A stretch of DNA of 64,000 bases from Dromiciops gliroides (GCF_019393635.1 NC_057863.1:572950284-573014283), one strand, 5' to 3'; counted from the stretch's first letter, positions 22,935 to 34,030 are shown. Numbers and translations: made by a program. The notes: generated from the sequence alone by a model not told the origin.

Positions 22935-23869
22935 TCAAACTCAAAAAGGAGATTTGTCCCATATCAAGCGCCTTGTGTGAGGTCCTATAGGTCATGATTG
23001 GCTGATCCAGATCCTTTAAATTTCTAATAAAAAGTTCTTTCCACTGCCTCTGTTGCCCAACATTGCATGTTTGCAACAATCCCCTTCAAAGAAATGTCAC
23101 AAGCTTCTAGCAATTTGATTCATGAGCTATTTGACTACACGGGCCAAGAAAGTGGCAAACACAGGCAGAAATGTGGAATTACTCATGTCTAAATCCAAAT
23201 TGAGGGGGCATGTAGGCTGGAGCTCAGATTTCCCTGTTTGTTTACATAGACCCCATTCATTGCACCCACTCTGCCTGGGTAGACAAAAGTGCTGGCCGCT
23301 GCAGTTCCTTTGAGAAGTTCTATTCTCAAGTCTGAACGTGATTTAAGAGATTTAGAGAACCTAAGAAGAGATCATAAATATTAAGGTCTGCTATCTCGGT
23401 GGGTGGCTATTTTGGGAAGATGGTGGGTGTCTTGCAAGCAATTCCAAAAGCTCCAGAATTTGTTAGTTTTTTTAAATGCATTTTCTTCTACTAAGGTTAC
23501 TCCAAGCTGAGCTATGCTATAAGGGAAGGGCTGAAAAGAGAATTGAAGTATTTGAAGGGGCTTTCCTTTTGTCATTAGCTTCACCCCAGGCCACAGATCT
23601 CCCCAGAATTCAAGACTATGCTATTGTGGCAGTTTGAAAATACTGAACAGTTATTTAAAGTAAACCATAATTGGGCTATTCAAGAGATTAAGTAACTCTA
23701 ACATAGGCAGGGGAAACTTTTTAGGCAAGAAAAAATATCAAATAGATGGGTTGCAGAATGTGAATCACTTGACAAACTGTTCAAAGCCAGAATGTTTATA
23801 TAAAGGAATTTGCTCTGATTCTCTGGAGACAAGTCTTCAAAACCCTTCTGAAAGAATCACACAGGCACA
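22935..23869. other. Unassigned sequence, including a repeat shared with 18.7-19.26 kb
   Basis: TCTGCCTGGGTAGACAAAAG and the TTCTATTCTCAAGTCTGAACG neighbourhood match the stretch before 19260. An AATAAAAAG hexamer context occurs near 23025. No coding region found. Confidence 0.4.
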
Positions 23870-24175
23870 ATTAGGAAACTGCAGCCTATTTTGGGGGTAC
23901 AAAAAGTTAGGTACCCATACTAAGTGGAGGATTTGGAGAAGGTTCATAACAGGATGACTAAGGGGCTGAAGAATAAGGCCTTTGGGGAAAATGTTGAGGA
24001 ACTGAGGGTGGTTTAAGCTGGAGAAAAGGTTGTTCAGGGGTGGCAATATGGATCTTTAAGTATGTAAGGTATTATTCTACAGAGGTTATTGCCCTGCTGT
24101 TTTCTAGTCTACTAAAGACTAAGAGAATATGTGATGAAGCTGCAGGAAGAGTAAAGAATTTAGATCAGACATGAA
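23870..24175 (+). mobile_element. CR1/L3-type LINE 3' fragment
   Basis: GATGACTAAGGGGCTGAAGA, then GAGGAACTGAGGGTGGTTTA and GCTGGAGAAAAGG follow the conserved ORF2 C-terminal order of this clade. Confidence 0.55.
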
Positions 24176-24414
24176 CATCAGTCAATCCTATAGCGGTGTT
24201 GGGATCCAAAGGGTAAATTTGGTCTATGCTCAGGCAAAGTGGCTAAGAAACTAAATGTGCAAATGTCATCTTTCCAATTTGACTTGCTCAACATACCCCA
24301 ATATTTGAGGGTAACATCCCTATTTGGTTCTCTGAATGAGTTTCAGTGGTAGATAGCTCCCTTCCCTCTGCTAATGATAGACTGGGTGGTGCAGTGGTCA
24401 ATGTGCTGGGTGGA

Positions 24415-24516
24415 GAAAGGGATGAGGGAAGGAGAGAAGGAGACAGAAGGAGGGGAAGGAAAGAAGGGAAAGAAAGAGAGAGGGAGGGAAGGAAGGAGAG
24501 ACAGAGAGAGGGAGAG
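24415..24516 (+). repeat. Imperfect polypurine tract
   Basis: GGAA/GAGA-rich, almost purely purine on the + strand, next to a short SINE-head-like piece (GGGTGGTGCAGTGG) at about 24382. Confidence 0.9.
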
Positions 24517-25213
24517 AGTATCATTAGCATTCTAATCACTAGAAAGGAATCTTTTACACATCAGTGATAATTTTCCGGACTCTGAGTCCAGGTAAAATAT
24601 CTCACAGGACCATTCAAATCCTGTTAAATAAGCTAATTATAAAATGCTTGTAAAGCACAAAGTGCCATACACAAGTAAGGTATTAGTATTGGTCTTTTTA
24701 ATAATATTTTTAGTTCTTATTTTAGTTATTTGTTGTTATGTTTTCCAATTGCCTCAATAATAGTAAGGAAATGCTGAAGATAGAAATCTTGTATTCATCA
24801 CATGAAAGGCATATCTTCAATTGCAAAATAATAAATTGGCACTATAATTTCTAAATAAGTCTTTTGTAAATTTAATTGGCATGAATCAATCCTCCTATAG
24901 CCCTGAAATCTTCTGCAATATGAAAAACTTGGGACCAAATTCTGGTTAGACTAACCATAAAGATACAGTCACTCCTCGAGTGCATGTTGGGCTGCTTCTA
25001 TCTGTCTGTCTCTCCCAACTTAATTACCACATTGGCATATTGCATTAAACTCTAGTACAATGAAATTTCTATATAAGCAAAATAAGCCTCAATTTCAGCC
25101 AGAGGCAAACATATTTCAATATTTACTTTCAACAAAATTCACTACAACCCAAGAAATTGGAGAGTTCATTGGAGTTTATCAATATCAATCTGATGATTAG
25201 AAATTTAGGCTGA
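24517..25213. other. Unassigned AT-rich sequence with a MIR-like trace
   Basis: 24625-24690 resembles a CORE-SINE 3' end (AAATGCTTGTAAAGCACAAAG). The rest is not recognised. Confidence 0.4.
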
Positions 25214-25454
25214 GGGGCAGCTAGGTGGTGCAGTGGATAAAGCACCAGCCCTGGATTCAGGAGGACCTGAGTTCAAATGTGGCCTCAGACACTTGACACT
25301 TACTAGGCTGTGTGACCCTGGGCAAGTCACTTAACCCCAATTGCCTCACCAAAAAAGAGAGAGAGAGAGAGAAAAGAAAAGAAAAGAAAAGAAAAGAAAA
25401 GAAAAGAAAAGAAAAGAAAAGAAAAGAAAAGAAAAGAAAAAGAAAAGAAAAAGA
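25214..25454 (+). mobile_element. WSINE-like SINE with (GAAAA)n tail, first of a pair
   Basis: The tail has grown into ~100 bp of GAAAA repeats (25352-25454). It carries the rare ACTAGGCTGTGTG form with an extra G. AAATTTAGGCTGAGG precedes and follows it. Confidence 0.93.
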
Positions 25455-25469
25455 AATTTAGGCTGAGGG

Positions 25470-25622
25470 AGCAGCTAGGTGGTGCTTCAGTGGATAGAGC
25501 ACCGGCCCTGGATTCAGGAGGACCTGAGTTCAAATCCGACCTCAGACACTTGACACTTACTAGGCTGTGTGACCCTGGACAAGTCACTTAACCCCAAATG
25601 CCTCACATACACACACACAAAA
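25470..25622 (+). mobile_element. WSINE-like SINE, second of a pair
   Basis: Shares the rare ACTAGGCTGTGTG insertion with the first copy. The head has a 3-bp gain (GGTGCTTCAGTGG) and the tail is CA-rich. A third, decayed target copy AAATTAGACTGAG follows. Confidence 0.92.
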
Positions 25623-26330
25623 TTAGACTGAGAGTAAAGTAGGGTTGGAAATTTTGGAAGTACCTGATAATCCTGCTCCAATCTTCCTGGGATTCAGCAA
25701 AAATTCTTGTAGTCCCTCTCACAAGCTTCCACAGACTAATGAGATAATTCCTTGAAGGAAGAGGCTTTCTATTTGAGTTTGGGTCTAGAGCAGATGAGGT
25801 CTTATAGCAGAAAGTCCACTAAAAAGGTAGCTGAAGAATGAGGCTAGGAGACAGTGCTTCCATGGCTATAGAGACTGAGAAGCAGGTCATTCTCCCCTCT
25901 GAGACCAAATGGCCCTGTGAAGGGGCTTTAGTCTATGGACTCTGAATTTGTTCTTTTCTATTCTAGATAAAGGGAGTGGAGCCTCCATAACCTTTTGGCT
26001 TCCCAGCTTCTAGGGTCTGGAAGGTATTTTGGTGGACCAGTAGTCCAGGACAGATTTGGAGTTGATCTGGCATCAATATCCCAAAGGTCAATTGGGATCC
26101 AGGCCAGTAGAAGCTGAGATGAAGACTCATCCAGCAGTCATGCCCCATCTGGACATGAATGTGGTGGAAGCAAGGATGTGTGGAAACTGAGGTAATCCAG
26201 GGAAAAGTATTCCTCCAAGGTATTGGGGAAAATATTTGTAATTTGTTCTTGTTAAGTCTTTGAAGTAACTATCCATTTTTAAAAGCTATGCAATGTTAAG
26301 TAGTGAAATGGAACTGAATCGAATGAGGAC
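25623..26330. other. Unassigned sequence
   Basis: No gene or repeat recognised. Confidence 0.4.
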
Positions 26331-26498
26331 GGGGCAGCTAGGTGGCGCAGTGGATAGAGCACCAACCCCTGGATTCGGGAGTACCTGAGTTAAAATCCAG
26401 CCTCAGACACTTAACAGTTAACTGGCTGTGTGACCCTGGGCAAGTCACTTAACCCCAATTGCCTCACAAAAAAAAAAACAAAACAAAAACAAAAGATA
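26331..26498 (+). mobile_element. WSINE-like SINE
   Basis: AATCGAATGAGGAC on both sides is an exact 14-bp duplication. Confidence 0.93.
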
Positions 26499-26619
26499 AA
26501 TCGAATGAGGACTAGCCAGCAAACAATGGAGGGAGTATGTGATAAGGGCTTGAGAAGAAAGCATTAATAAAACACAACTCCCCTCCACCCCACCCCACCT
26601 CACCCCCAAAGCATGTCCT

Positions 26620-26805
26620 GGAACCCTGAGGGGGCAGCCTGGCTCTGGAAGAGTATGTCAGAACATACTCTATCCATATGTTCTTGGGAAAATCTCTTAA
26701 CCTCTCTGTGCCTCAGTTTCCTAATTTGAAAAATGTGAGAGTTAGACTAAATGACCTCTAAGACCCTTTCTAATCCCAGATCTGTCACCCTATGGTTTAC
26801 TTTGG
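26620..26805 (+). repeat. Diverged MIR-related SINE
   Basis: CTCTGTGCCTCAGTTTCCTA, then GAGTTAGACTAAATGACCTC and TCTAATCCCAGATCTG, a common mammalian short repeat pattern. Confidence 0.6.
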
Positions 26806-27574
26806 CTATGGAATTCCAACCAGCCACTCCACACAACTGATAAAGGTCACACAAGGAGAGGCAATGATTCAACTGATCCCTGTAATATTTTTTTTTATTG
26901 CCAAGCTGCTATATCTGTTATGGGAAAGCAAGTGGTGGGACTTTTTTTTTTAATTATTATTCCTATTTCAAATATAGGCTCTCACTAATTCTCTTCCTTG
27001 TCTGGCATTTTACAGAGCTATCTTCCTAGCAGTGAACCCCTGTGGTACACGACGTTAGTTGCCAGATCAGTGAGTATTTTTCAGCTATTGGAAACCTTCT
27101 GCTGTCAGCTTTATTCTTCACAATAGTCTGGTAATGCAAATCTCTCTATGGGTCACTGGTTCAGTCTGTTTAAAAGGATTTTGAGGTATTTGTATTCATA
27201 GGCAAACCACAGCTTGAGTAGAAGTGCTAACTCCTGTGACTGGTAAATGCTTGAAGGCTCTTGGAAGTGCTATCAATCCCTACTTCCTCCCCTCCAATTT
27301 CGAACACCCTCAGGACTCAGCAGTAGAGAAGAGAAAGTTGTATTGGGATTCAGGAGGAAAAATGAGTCCTGTGACCCTGCGCTTCATTGTGACCCATAAT
27401 GCCCGACCTGCCCTACCCACCTGGTTTCTTTCTCCCTCTTCCATGTCTTTTCATCTGAATGAAAAGCCTTCACCTTTTCTGTTTGGCTCTTAAATAAGGA
27501 TATCCATTCTTTCCTTTCCCCAGTTTCTTTCATCCTCTGTCTTTTTCTCAGTGCCAAACAAAATCATATGCATT
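26806..27574. other. Unassigned sequence
   Basis: Nothing recognised. A plus-strand frame at 27224-27493 has no identifiable motif. Confidence 0.4.
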
Positions 27575-27900
27575 TAGAATCATAGAGATTAAAGATGAAA
27601 GGGACCTTAGATATCCTCTAGTCCTAAACCCTTATTCTACATATAAGGAAACTATCTGTAGAAAGAAACTCTGCCAAGAAGGGTGGTTTCCTATGCCAGC
27701 GCCTGGAATGCTCTCTCTCTCTTCATTTCCAGCTCTTGGACCCACTTAGCTGCATTCAAGGCTCATCTCAAGGGCTACCTACCATACAAACCTTTCCTGA
27801 TACCCTCAAGTATTAGTACTCCCCTTCCAAAAAAACTTTATATTTAATTTGTATTTTGTCATTATCTATATACTCATTGTCCCCCAGTAGAAGATGTTAA
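27575..27900 (+). repeat. Ancient repeat fragment followed by L2 3' region
   Basis: 27575-27660 has GAATCATAGAG...GAAAGGGACCTTAGA. 27665-27900 has GCGCCTGGAATGCTCTCTCT and CAAACCTTTCCTGATACC, the L2 region upstream of its 3' end. Confidence 0.65.
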
Positions 27901-27913
27901 TAAGAATGTATGG

Positions 27914-28062
27914 ACTGGGCAGCTAGATGGCACAGTGGATAGAGCACTGGCCCTGGATTCAGGAGGACCTGAGTTCAAATTCGTCCTCAGACACTTGACA
28001 CATACTAGCTGTGTGACCCTGGGCAAGTCACTTAACCCTCATTGCCCCCCCCCCCCCAAAGA
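27914..28062 (+). mobile_element. WSINE-like SINE
   Basis: AAGAATGTATGGA on both sides. Subtype CCCTCATTGCC with a C-run before the As. Confidence 0.92.
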
Positions 28063-28103
28063 ATGTATGGACCACCTGGATTTAATGGAGCTGCCTTATT
28101 ATC

Positions 28104-28552
28104 TGTGAGAAAAACAACTCCTGCTCAATAATTCTCTGGAACTCAGTGATGCTGATATGTCAAAGGCATATTTATTGTCATTCTTGGGAGAATGGGCAGC
28201 CCAGTGTGCAGCTGGTGGGTGCAAAGAATGGAGGCTCGAAGGCCCCATTTTAAACCCTAGTCCCCAATGCAAATGAGCACTCCCCTTTCTCATCTTAGCC
28301 AATAGGGGAGGTGATACAAAGACAATTCTTTAATTCCTCCCTCATATGGACACAGCTCAGGAGTGGACCTAATTGAGACCAGCTCAGGGTTTCCCCGAAC
28401 CATGTGATTTTTGTTTGTGGCTGGGGGCGGGGGGGGGGGGAGGGGGGGACCCGAGAAGGAGACCTTTTTCTTTAAACCGGTCCAGAGGAGTATACTTTGA
28501 ATGGTGACTATTATATTCTTATTGAGAGGAAACCAGTCCCCATTTCCTCACA
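28104..28552 (-). mobile_element. Solo LTR, family A, copy 2
   Basis: 449 bp. On the + strand it begins TGTGAGAAAAAC and ends TTTCCTCACA. The 5-bp target TTATC lies on both sides (28099-28103, 28553-28557). It aligns in reverse along the copy at 20159. A long G-run (28423-28448) lies in the middle. No internal viral genes. Confidence 0.88.
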
Positions 28553-29103
28553 TTATCCAAAAGTGTTTTATGAAACCCTGGATTAATAGGAGCAAAATGC
28601 CTTTTGACTGAATTCCAAACTGAACCCAGATAGCTAGCAGATAAGTCCCTATCTGGTGACTTCTTTCCCCAGGATAGTAAGTCCTTATCTTGTGGGGACA
28701 TCTGGGCATCCTCTTTGGACTCCAATCTGAGCACCCTCTCCATTATATGCCACTAAGGAATAGTATAAGTGAAAAAAAATGGAGTTCTGGGGAATTTGTG
28801 CCAGCTAAATGGGTTTTGAAAACCTCTTACAAAGTTGGATCAACCAGAATTCTGGATCTGTTGGATTAATGCTTAGGATTCTAGGTTGCTTTAACATTTT
28901 ATTACTTTCTTTGATCAGAAAAAACAACAGTGGTATGTCCTTTCTTCCTCTTTAAATGTATGGCAGCAATGCTTAAAGAGTTTGAATTACCAAACAATGC
29001 ATCAATAGCACTGACTGAGCCAGCCATAGGACTGTACACCAGGGGAGTCACAAGGACATACCAATATAGAATTCCAGGAAAGAAAAGCTATGAGTCTACA
29101 AAC
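28553..29103. other. Unassigned sequence
   Basis: A minus-strand frame at 28519-28743 overlaps the LTR end and has no known motif. Nothing else recognised. Confidence 0.4.
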
Positions 29104-29507
29104 AGATGAAGAAGAAGAAGAAGAAGAAGAAGAAGAAGAAGAAGAAGAAGAAGAAGAAGAAGAAGAAGAAGAAGAAGAAGAAGAAGAAGAAGAAGAAGAA
29201 GAAGGAGAAGAAGAAGAAGAAGGAGAAGAAGAAGAAGAAGAAGAAGAAGAAGAAGAAGAAGAAGAAGGAGAAGAAGAAGAAGAAGGAGAAGAAGAAGGAG
29301 AAGAAGGAGAAGGAGAAGGAGAAGGAGAAGAAGGAGAAGAAGGAGAAGAAGAAGAAGAAGGAGAAGAAGAAGGAGAAGAAGGAGAAGGAGAAGGAGAAGG
29401 AGAAGGAGAAGGAGAAGGAGAAGGAGAAGGAGAAGGAGAAGGAGAAGGAGAAGAAGGAGAAGAAGGAGAAGAAGGAGAAGAAGGAGAAGGAGAAAGAAAA
29501 AAGAAAA
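29104..29507 (+). repeat. 400-nt (GAA)n/(GGAGAA)n polypurine tract
   Basis: Uninterrupted purine on the + strand: GAA triplets to about 29205, then GAA/GGA mixtures with a higher-order GGAGAA pattern. Because the unit is three bases, every frame is open on both strands (poly-Glu, Lys, Arg/Gly; Ser/Pro, Leu, Phe). These are not genes. Confidence 0.98.
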
Positions 29508-29879
29508 TGATGCACAATTTCTCCTTTTCTGCTTCCCTCTCATACATACCTGTCTGTAGCTCTCCTTCCTAGGAAATAGAATGTGTAAACTAGTTCTCAA
29601 GCCCCATGGGAATACTCATTAGGAACCATCCCTCAGGGTTTTGTTTTTTTTTCCCATACCTAGAAATAAACTTCTTTCAGATGTGCAAAGGTCCCTGGAG
29701 ACTTACAGTCCGAACAGAATATGCCTTAAAAGTACAATCCACTCTCCTGAAAAGATGATGAGGAGCTGGCATTTGTTCAAGGTCTGCTAAATTTTTAAAA
29801 AATGGAATAAAGGTCCCTCCTTCCACACGGTTCCTCTTTCTAGCACTTAGCAGCTAGTGGAGACCTACAGGGTGGGATC
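29508..29879. other. Unassigned sequence
   Basis: No feature recognised. Confidence 0.4.
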
Positions 29880-30115
29880 AATTCAACTAGCATTTATGAA
29901 GTCCCTACTATGGCCCTAGGCACAAAAATATTCCCTGCCCTCAGGGAGTTTACATTCTACTGGTGACAGACATCAAGTATATAGATAAATAAATATAAAA
30001 TATAAGCAAAGTAAAACCAAAGTAATTTGGGGAGGGGAGAGAAGAAGATGAAGAACTAGAGGGAAAGGGAGAGTAGAATGTAGAAAGTGGCACTTGAGCT
30101 GAGCCTTGAAAAGAA

Positions 30116-30335
30116 GTCGATCTTTTTAGACAGTTGATTGGTTTTTGTTTTGTTTTGTTTTTTGTTGTTGTTGTTGTTGTTGTTGTTGTTTTTGGCGGGG
30201 CAATGAGGGTCAAGTGACTTGCCCAGGGTCACACAGCTAGTAAGTGTCAAGTGTATGAGACTGGATTTGAACTCAGGTACTCCTGAATCCAGGGCTGGTG
30301 CTTTATCCACTGCAGTGCCACCTAGCTGCCCTAGT
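30116..30335 (-). mobile_element. WSINE-like SINE with (GTT)n tail
   Basis: The tail region is TTTTG and GTT repeats. AGTCGATCTTTTT/AGTCGATTTTTTT flank it. Confidence 0.88.
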
Positions 30336-30694
30336 CGATTTTTTTTAAAGGAGGCTTTATAAAGAGAATGTTGCTGGCATTAGGCAATCACAAAGGTGCA
30401 CAGCTTGGGTGATGGAGTGTCATGTAGCAGTAACAATAAGCGTGTGCAGGGAAGAAGAGAGAAGAGAAATCAGTCTGGAAAGTTGGGTCGGAGCCCCAGC
30501 ATAAAGGGCTTTAAATGCCAAAGAGATAAAAGCTTTACCCTGAAGGCATTCAGTAACCACTGGAGTTTCTTAAGCAAAGGATGTCATCAACCCTAACCTT
30601 TAGAAAGATCACTTTGGCAGCCGGGTGGCTGATGGATTTAAGAGGAGAGAGACTTGAGGTAAAGAGAACAATTGGCGGCTATTATAATAGCCCA

Positions 30695-30945
30695 GGGCAG
30701 CTAGGTGGGTGCAGTGGATAGGGTGCTGGTCCTGGAGTCAGGAGGCCCTGAATTCAAATTTGGCTTCAGACACTTACTAGATAGATGAGCGATCCTGGAC
30801 AAGTTGCTTAACCCTGTTTGCCTTAGTTTTCCCATCTATAAAATGAACTAGAGAAAGAAATGGCAGACCACTCCAGTATCTTTGCCAAGAAAACCCCAAA
30901 TGGGGTTATAAATAGGTAGACACAACTGAAAAACAGCTTAACCAT
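30695..30945 (+). mobile_element. MAR1-type SINE with BovB/RTE tail
   Basis: CATTATAATAGCCC-type target on both sides. The tail has AGTATCTTTGCCAAGAAAAC and GACACAACTGAAAAAC. Confidence 0.87.
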
Positions 30946-31052
30946 TATAATAGCCCAGGTGAGAGGAGATGATGGCCTGTACTAAAATGATATGAGTAGA
31001 AACTAGGTGATAGAAGTGGGAGGTGAAGGAGAGGTAGTGAGTGTTATGAGAG

Positions 31053-31549
31053 TGACATGGGGCTTAGATAACAAGAGAGACATATTGAGGAATTAAGGGA
31101 CTATTAAAGTTTAACTTGGCTAACTAGATATCAGGACAGACTCACCTAAGAAGTAAGAGGAGATAAAATTCTATAGCAGGAAAATCAATTAGGTGTGGCT
31201 ACTACCCGACCAGAGCCAGGGGACTGAGATAACTCCAGAGGTCAGGACCATCTTTCCTAAAAAAAAAAAAAATCCACTTCAACTCTTAGTAATGACAAAC
31301 ATCCAAGCTTTCCCCACCCCACCCCAAAAAGGAGTTTTCCATTTTCAAGTGGTCACCCCATCCACCTTCTATAAAAGCTTTTGCCTTACGTTCTAGGAGG
31401 AGGTTTCTAATTCACTTCTTCTCTACCCCTCAGTCACTTTCTCTAGGGCCAAATAAAAGACCATTTTAATCCTACTTGGACTGTGTGCAAGAGTGTAATT
31501 CTTTACAGAGGAATACCTAAGGACCCCCACCACCTTTTCCCCCATGACA
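31053..31549 (+). mobile_element. Solo LTR, family B, forward copy
   Basis: 497 bp, TGACATGGGG to CCCATGACA. TATAAAAG at 31370-31377 and AATAAA at 31452-31457 are correctly spaced for an LTR promoter and poly(A) site. The 5-bp flanks GAGAG and GAGGG agree at four positions. Matches the reverse copy at 19260-19909 from end to end. Internal region absent. Confidence 0.82.
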
Positions 31550-31924
31550 GAGGGACATTGCTTCCAGTTGGAAGGATTAGGGAAAGCTACATGAAAGAGG
31601 TACCACTGAAATTAGACCTTAAGGAATGGGGGAGGGGGAGGCAGCTAGGTGGCACGGTGGATAAAACACCAGCCCTGGATTCAGGAATACCTTAGTTCAA
31701 ATCCTGCCTCAGACACTTGACACTTAAAAGCTGTGTGACCTTGGGCAAGTCACTTAACCCCCATTGCCCTGCCAAAAAAAAAGATAGGCAAAAAAAAATT
31801 AGGAATAGGGGATGGTAAGGGGAGTAGGGGAGCATTCCAGGCAGAGAGTAAAACATGAACAAATTCATGGAGGCAGGAAGTGTAGGTTTAAAACTCTGTC
31901 AGAATGCAATATATCCCAAGGGGA
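31550..31924 (+). repeat. Second copy of the ancient long repeat, split by a SINE
   Basis: GTACCACTGAAATTAGACCTT and GGGGAGCATTCCAGGCAGAG belong to the middle of the unit seen at 29.88-31.05 kb. A SINE sits at 31640-31790. Confidence 0.5.
31640..31790 (+). mobile_element. WSINE-like SINE
   Basis: TAAGGAATGGGGGA/TTAGGAATAGGGGA flank it. The end is CCCCCATTGCCCTGCC. Confidence 0.9.
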
Positions 31925-32477
31925 TTATTAATGAAAAGAATGATATTTTTGTTTTTTACAACAAAATATTTACGACATTTTTTATAGTATCAAAGAACTG
32001 GAAACAAAGTAGATGTCCATTACTCAGGGAATGGCTAAACAAATTGTGATACATGAATGTGATGGAATATTATTGTGCTATTAAAATATTGAATGTGCAG
32101 AAAATCTTGGGAAGATTTATGTGAACTGATGCAAAGAGGTATAAACAATTTGTACAATGGCTATAATCATATAAATGAAAAGAACAATGGCAAAAAATAA
32201 ACAAAACTAAAAGCTGTGAAATTACGTCTAAACATGGCCCCAAAGAAAAGATGTCGTCTCCTTTCCTTCTTTGCAGAAGAAGGAAGAGACTGTGGGTATG
32301 GCACATTTAATATAATGTTGGGTTTGGTTGATTTGTTGATTTGTTTTACTGAACTTTTTTTTTTAATGGGGATGGCTCTGGGAGAAGGAAAGGAAGAGAG
32401 AGCTATATTGGAAAATGATAGTTATATAAAATCAAAAGCTAAGAATAAATATATAATAATTAATAAACAAAAATAAA
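31925..32477 (+). mobile_element. L1 3' end, inactive
   Basis: GGCTAAACAAATTGTGATAC and GGAATATTATTGTGCTATTA mark the end of ORF2. They are followed by the 3' UTR and an AATAAATATATAATAATTAA-type tail. Confidence 0.82.
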
Positions 32478-32977
32478 AGATTGGCATTAATAAGCCCAGC
32501 ATACTTGGGCATCCTAGATCATTCACCATAATCATGGTTCTTAAGCCATTCCTGTTAGCAACCAGCTTTATGCAAACAGTATGTATACAAGTCTGCTCTC
32601 TGACCACAGACTCAAATTTCACATACAAGGAATACCAAGCCCCACAGCTAAAAGGCTGCCTAACAGCTTTGAAGGTTCTATGCAAGAAGAGCACAGGAAA
32701 GGACAGGCTAGGCAGTGATGATATTAAATACACCAGGGTGGTCTTTATTTAAAGGTTCATTCTGTTCTATAAGGCAACTCTGAAGCAGATTCTCCTTTCA
32801 TTAAGACTCCTGTTTAGACCTCTCCTACATGAAACAAAGAGCCAATGAGACAGGCTATTCAAAATGATGATAGCTATGAATATGTAGCCAAAGAAATTTT
32901 CATTTATGTTTTTTTAAAAGCATAATTCAAAATGAACAGTTTTTATCAGAGACATAATAAAAGGTATGTATTAAGAG
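32478..32977. other. Unassigned sequence
   Basis: No repeat or gene recognised. A short plus-strand frame at 32534-32752 has no motif. Confidence 0.4.
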
Positions 32978-33066
32978 AAAGAGGGAGGAGAAAGAAAGGA
33001 AAGGAAGGAAAGAATAGAAGGATGGAAGGAAGGAAGAAAAGGAGGGAAGGAAAGAGAAAGGGAAAG
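32978..33066 (+). repeat. Imperfect GGAA/GAAA polypurine tract
   Basis: Purine-rich on the + strand with few interruptions. Confidence 0.88.
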
Positions 33067-33304
33067 AAGTGGGGGTGGGGGAGAAATGCAACCATGCAAT
33101 AAAAGTTCAATTTTGTCTGCCAGAGATTTTTTCATAAATATATAAAAAGAAATTTTGTTTTTGCTATAGCTACCATCAGTGATATATACCTCACTGAAGT
33201 TTGAATTCTTTTCTGGATCTGCAATCACCAACATGAAATTACATGAATAAAAAAGAGCCATAAATAGTTTAGTTGTGAAATATAACAAGGCTCTTGATAA
33301 TTAT
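33067..33304. other. Unassigned sequence
   Basis: Nothing recognised. Confidence 0.4.
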
Positions 33305-33605
33305 GATGATAATAATAACAACAATAACTACATTTATAGAGAATTTTCCAACTTACAACATGCTTTAAATCCATTATCTTGGTCAAGCCTTACAATGACT
33401 CCAGGAGGTAGCTACTAAGGGGAAGGGGGGAAGGAAACAAGTATTTATTAAGCATCTAGTCTGTGCCAGGTGCTGTGCTAAGTTCTTTACAAATATTATG
33501 TCATTTTCTGGGAGATGGGTACTATTATTATCTCCATTTTTAGAGTTGAGGAAGTTGAGCCAGAATTTAAGTGACTTGCCCAGGGTCACACAGCTAGTAT
33601 TATAG
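33305..33605 (-). mobile_element. MIR/THER1-type CORE-SINE(s)
   Basis: Two overlapping CORE-like ends: ATTTATAGAGAATTTTCCAAC at 33331, and AAGTATTTATTAAGCATCTAG at 33438 leading to GGTCACACAGCTAGTAT. Confidence 0.65.
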
Positions 33606-33839
33606 GTATTTATTCAAATAGCATTTGGTGAACATATATCGCTCTGTTTTATGCCTCTTCTGATGTTTATGATCCAGGTTATTGTTCAAAGTTTTATGTT
33701 CATGAAGTCTTTTAAGGCATCTTGAATCATTCTGACATATCAATGCCACTCTATAGCAAAAGAGTCTTTAAGACTAAGTTTTGCTCTCCCATAACAAATG
33801 TCTGTCATAATCAACAAACAGTAAGTACAGTTGAATTTC

Positions 33840-34030
33840 ATATGCTCTAAATCTTTCCATTGTGAAATCAACAAGCATCTATTAATCACTTACTGTATAC
33901 CAGGCACTGTGCTGTGTGTTGGGAATAAGCACCTTGAGAGTAGATTCTGTCTTTAGCCTCTTTTTGTAGCCTAGGGCTTAGCACAGTGCCTGGCACATAG
34001 CGGGCATTAAGTAAATATTTATTAATTGAA
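33840..34030 (+). repeat. Ancient repeat plus L2 3' end
   Basis: AACAAGCATCTATTAATCAC at the left. 33930-34030 has GAGAGTAGATTCTGTC, AGTGCCTGGCACATAGCGGG and AAATATTTATTAATTGAATG, a clear L2 terminus. Confidence 0.75.

Larger units (their letters stand above)
29880..31052 (+). repeat. Ancient long dispersed repeat, split by two SINEs
   Basis: Reads AACTAGCATTTATGAAGTCC, CCTGCCCTCAGGGAGTTTAC, AGGGCTTTAAATGCCAAAG, GATCACTTTGGCAGC and GGCTATTATAATAGCCC in the known order of this unit. Interrupted at 30116-30335 and 30695-30945. Same family as 8460-9260. Confidence 0.6.

Noticed and set aside
29088-29600. Long open frames on both strands (up to 181 residues) rich in Glu, Lys, Ser/Pro, Leu or Phe
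   Set aside because: They are the six translations of a triplet purine repeat; absence of stops is guaranteed by composition.
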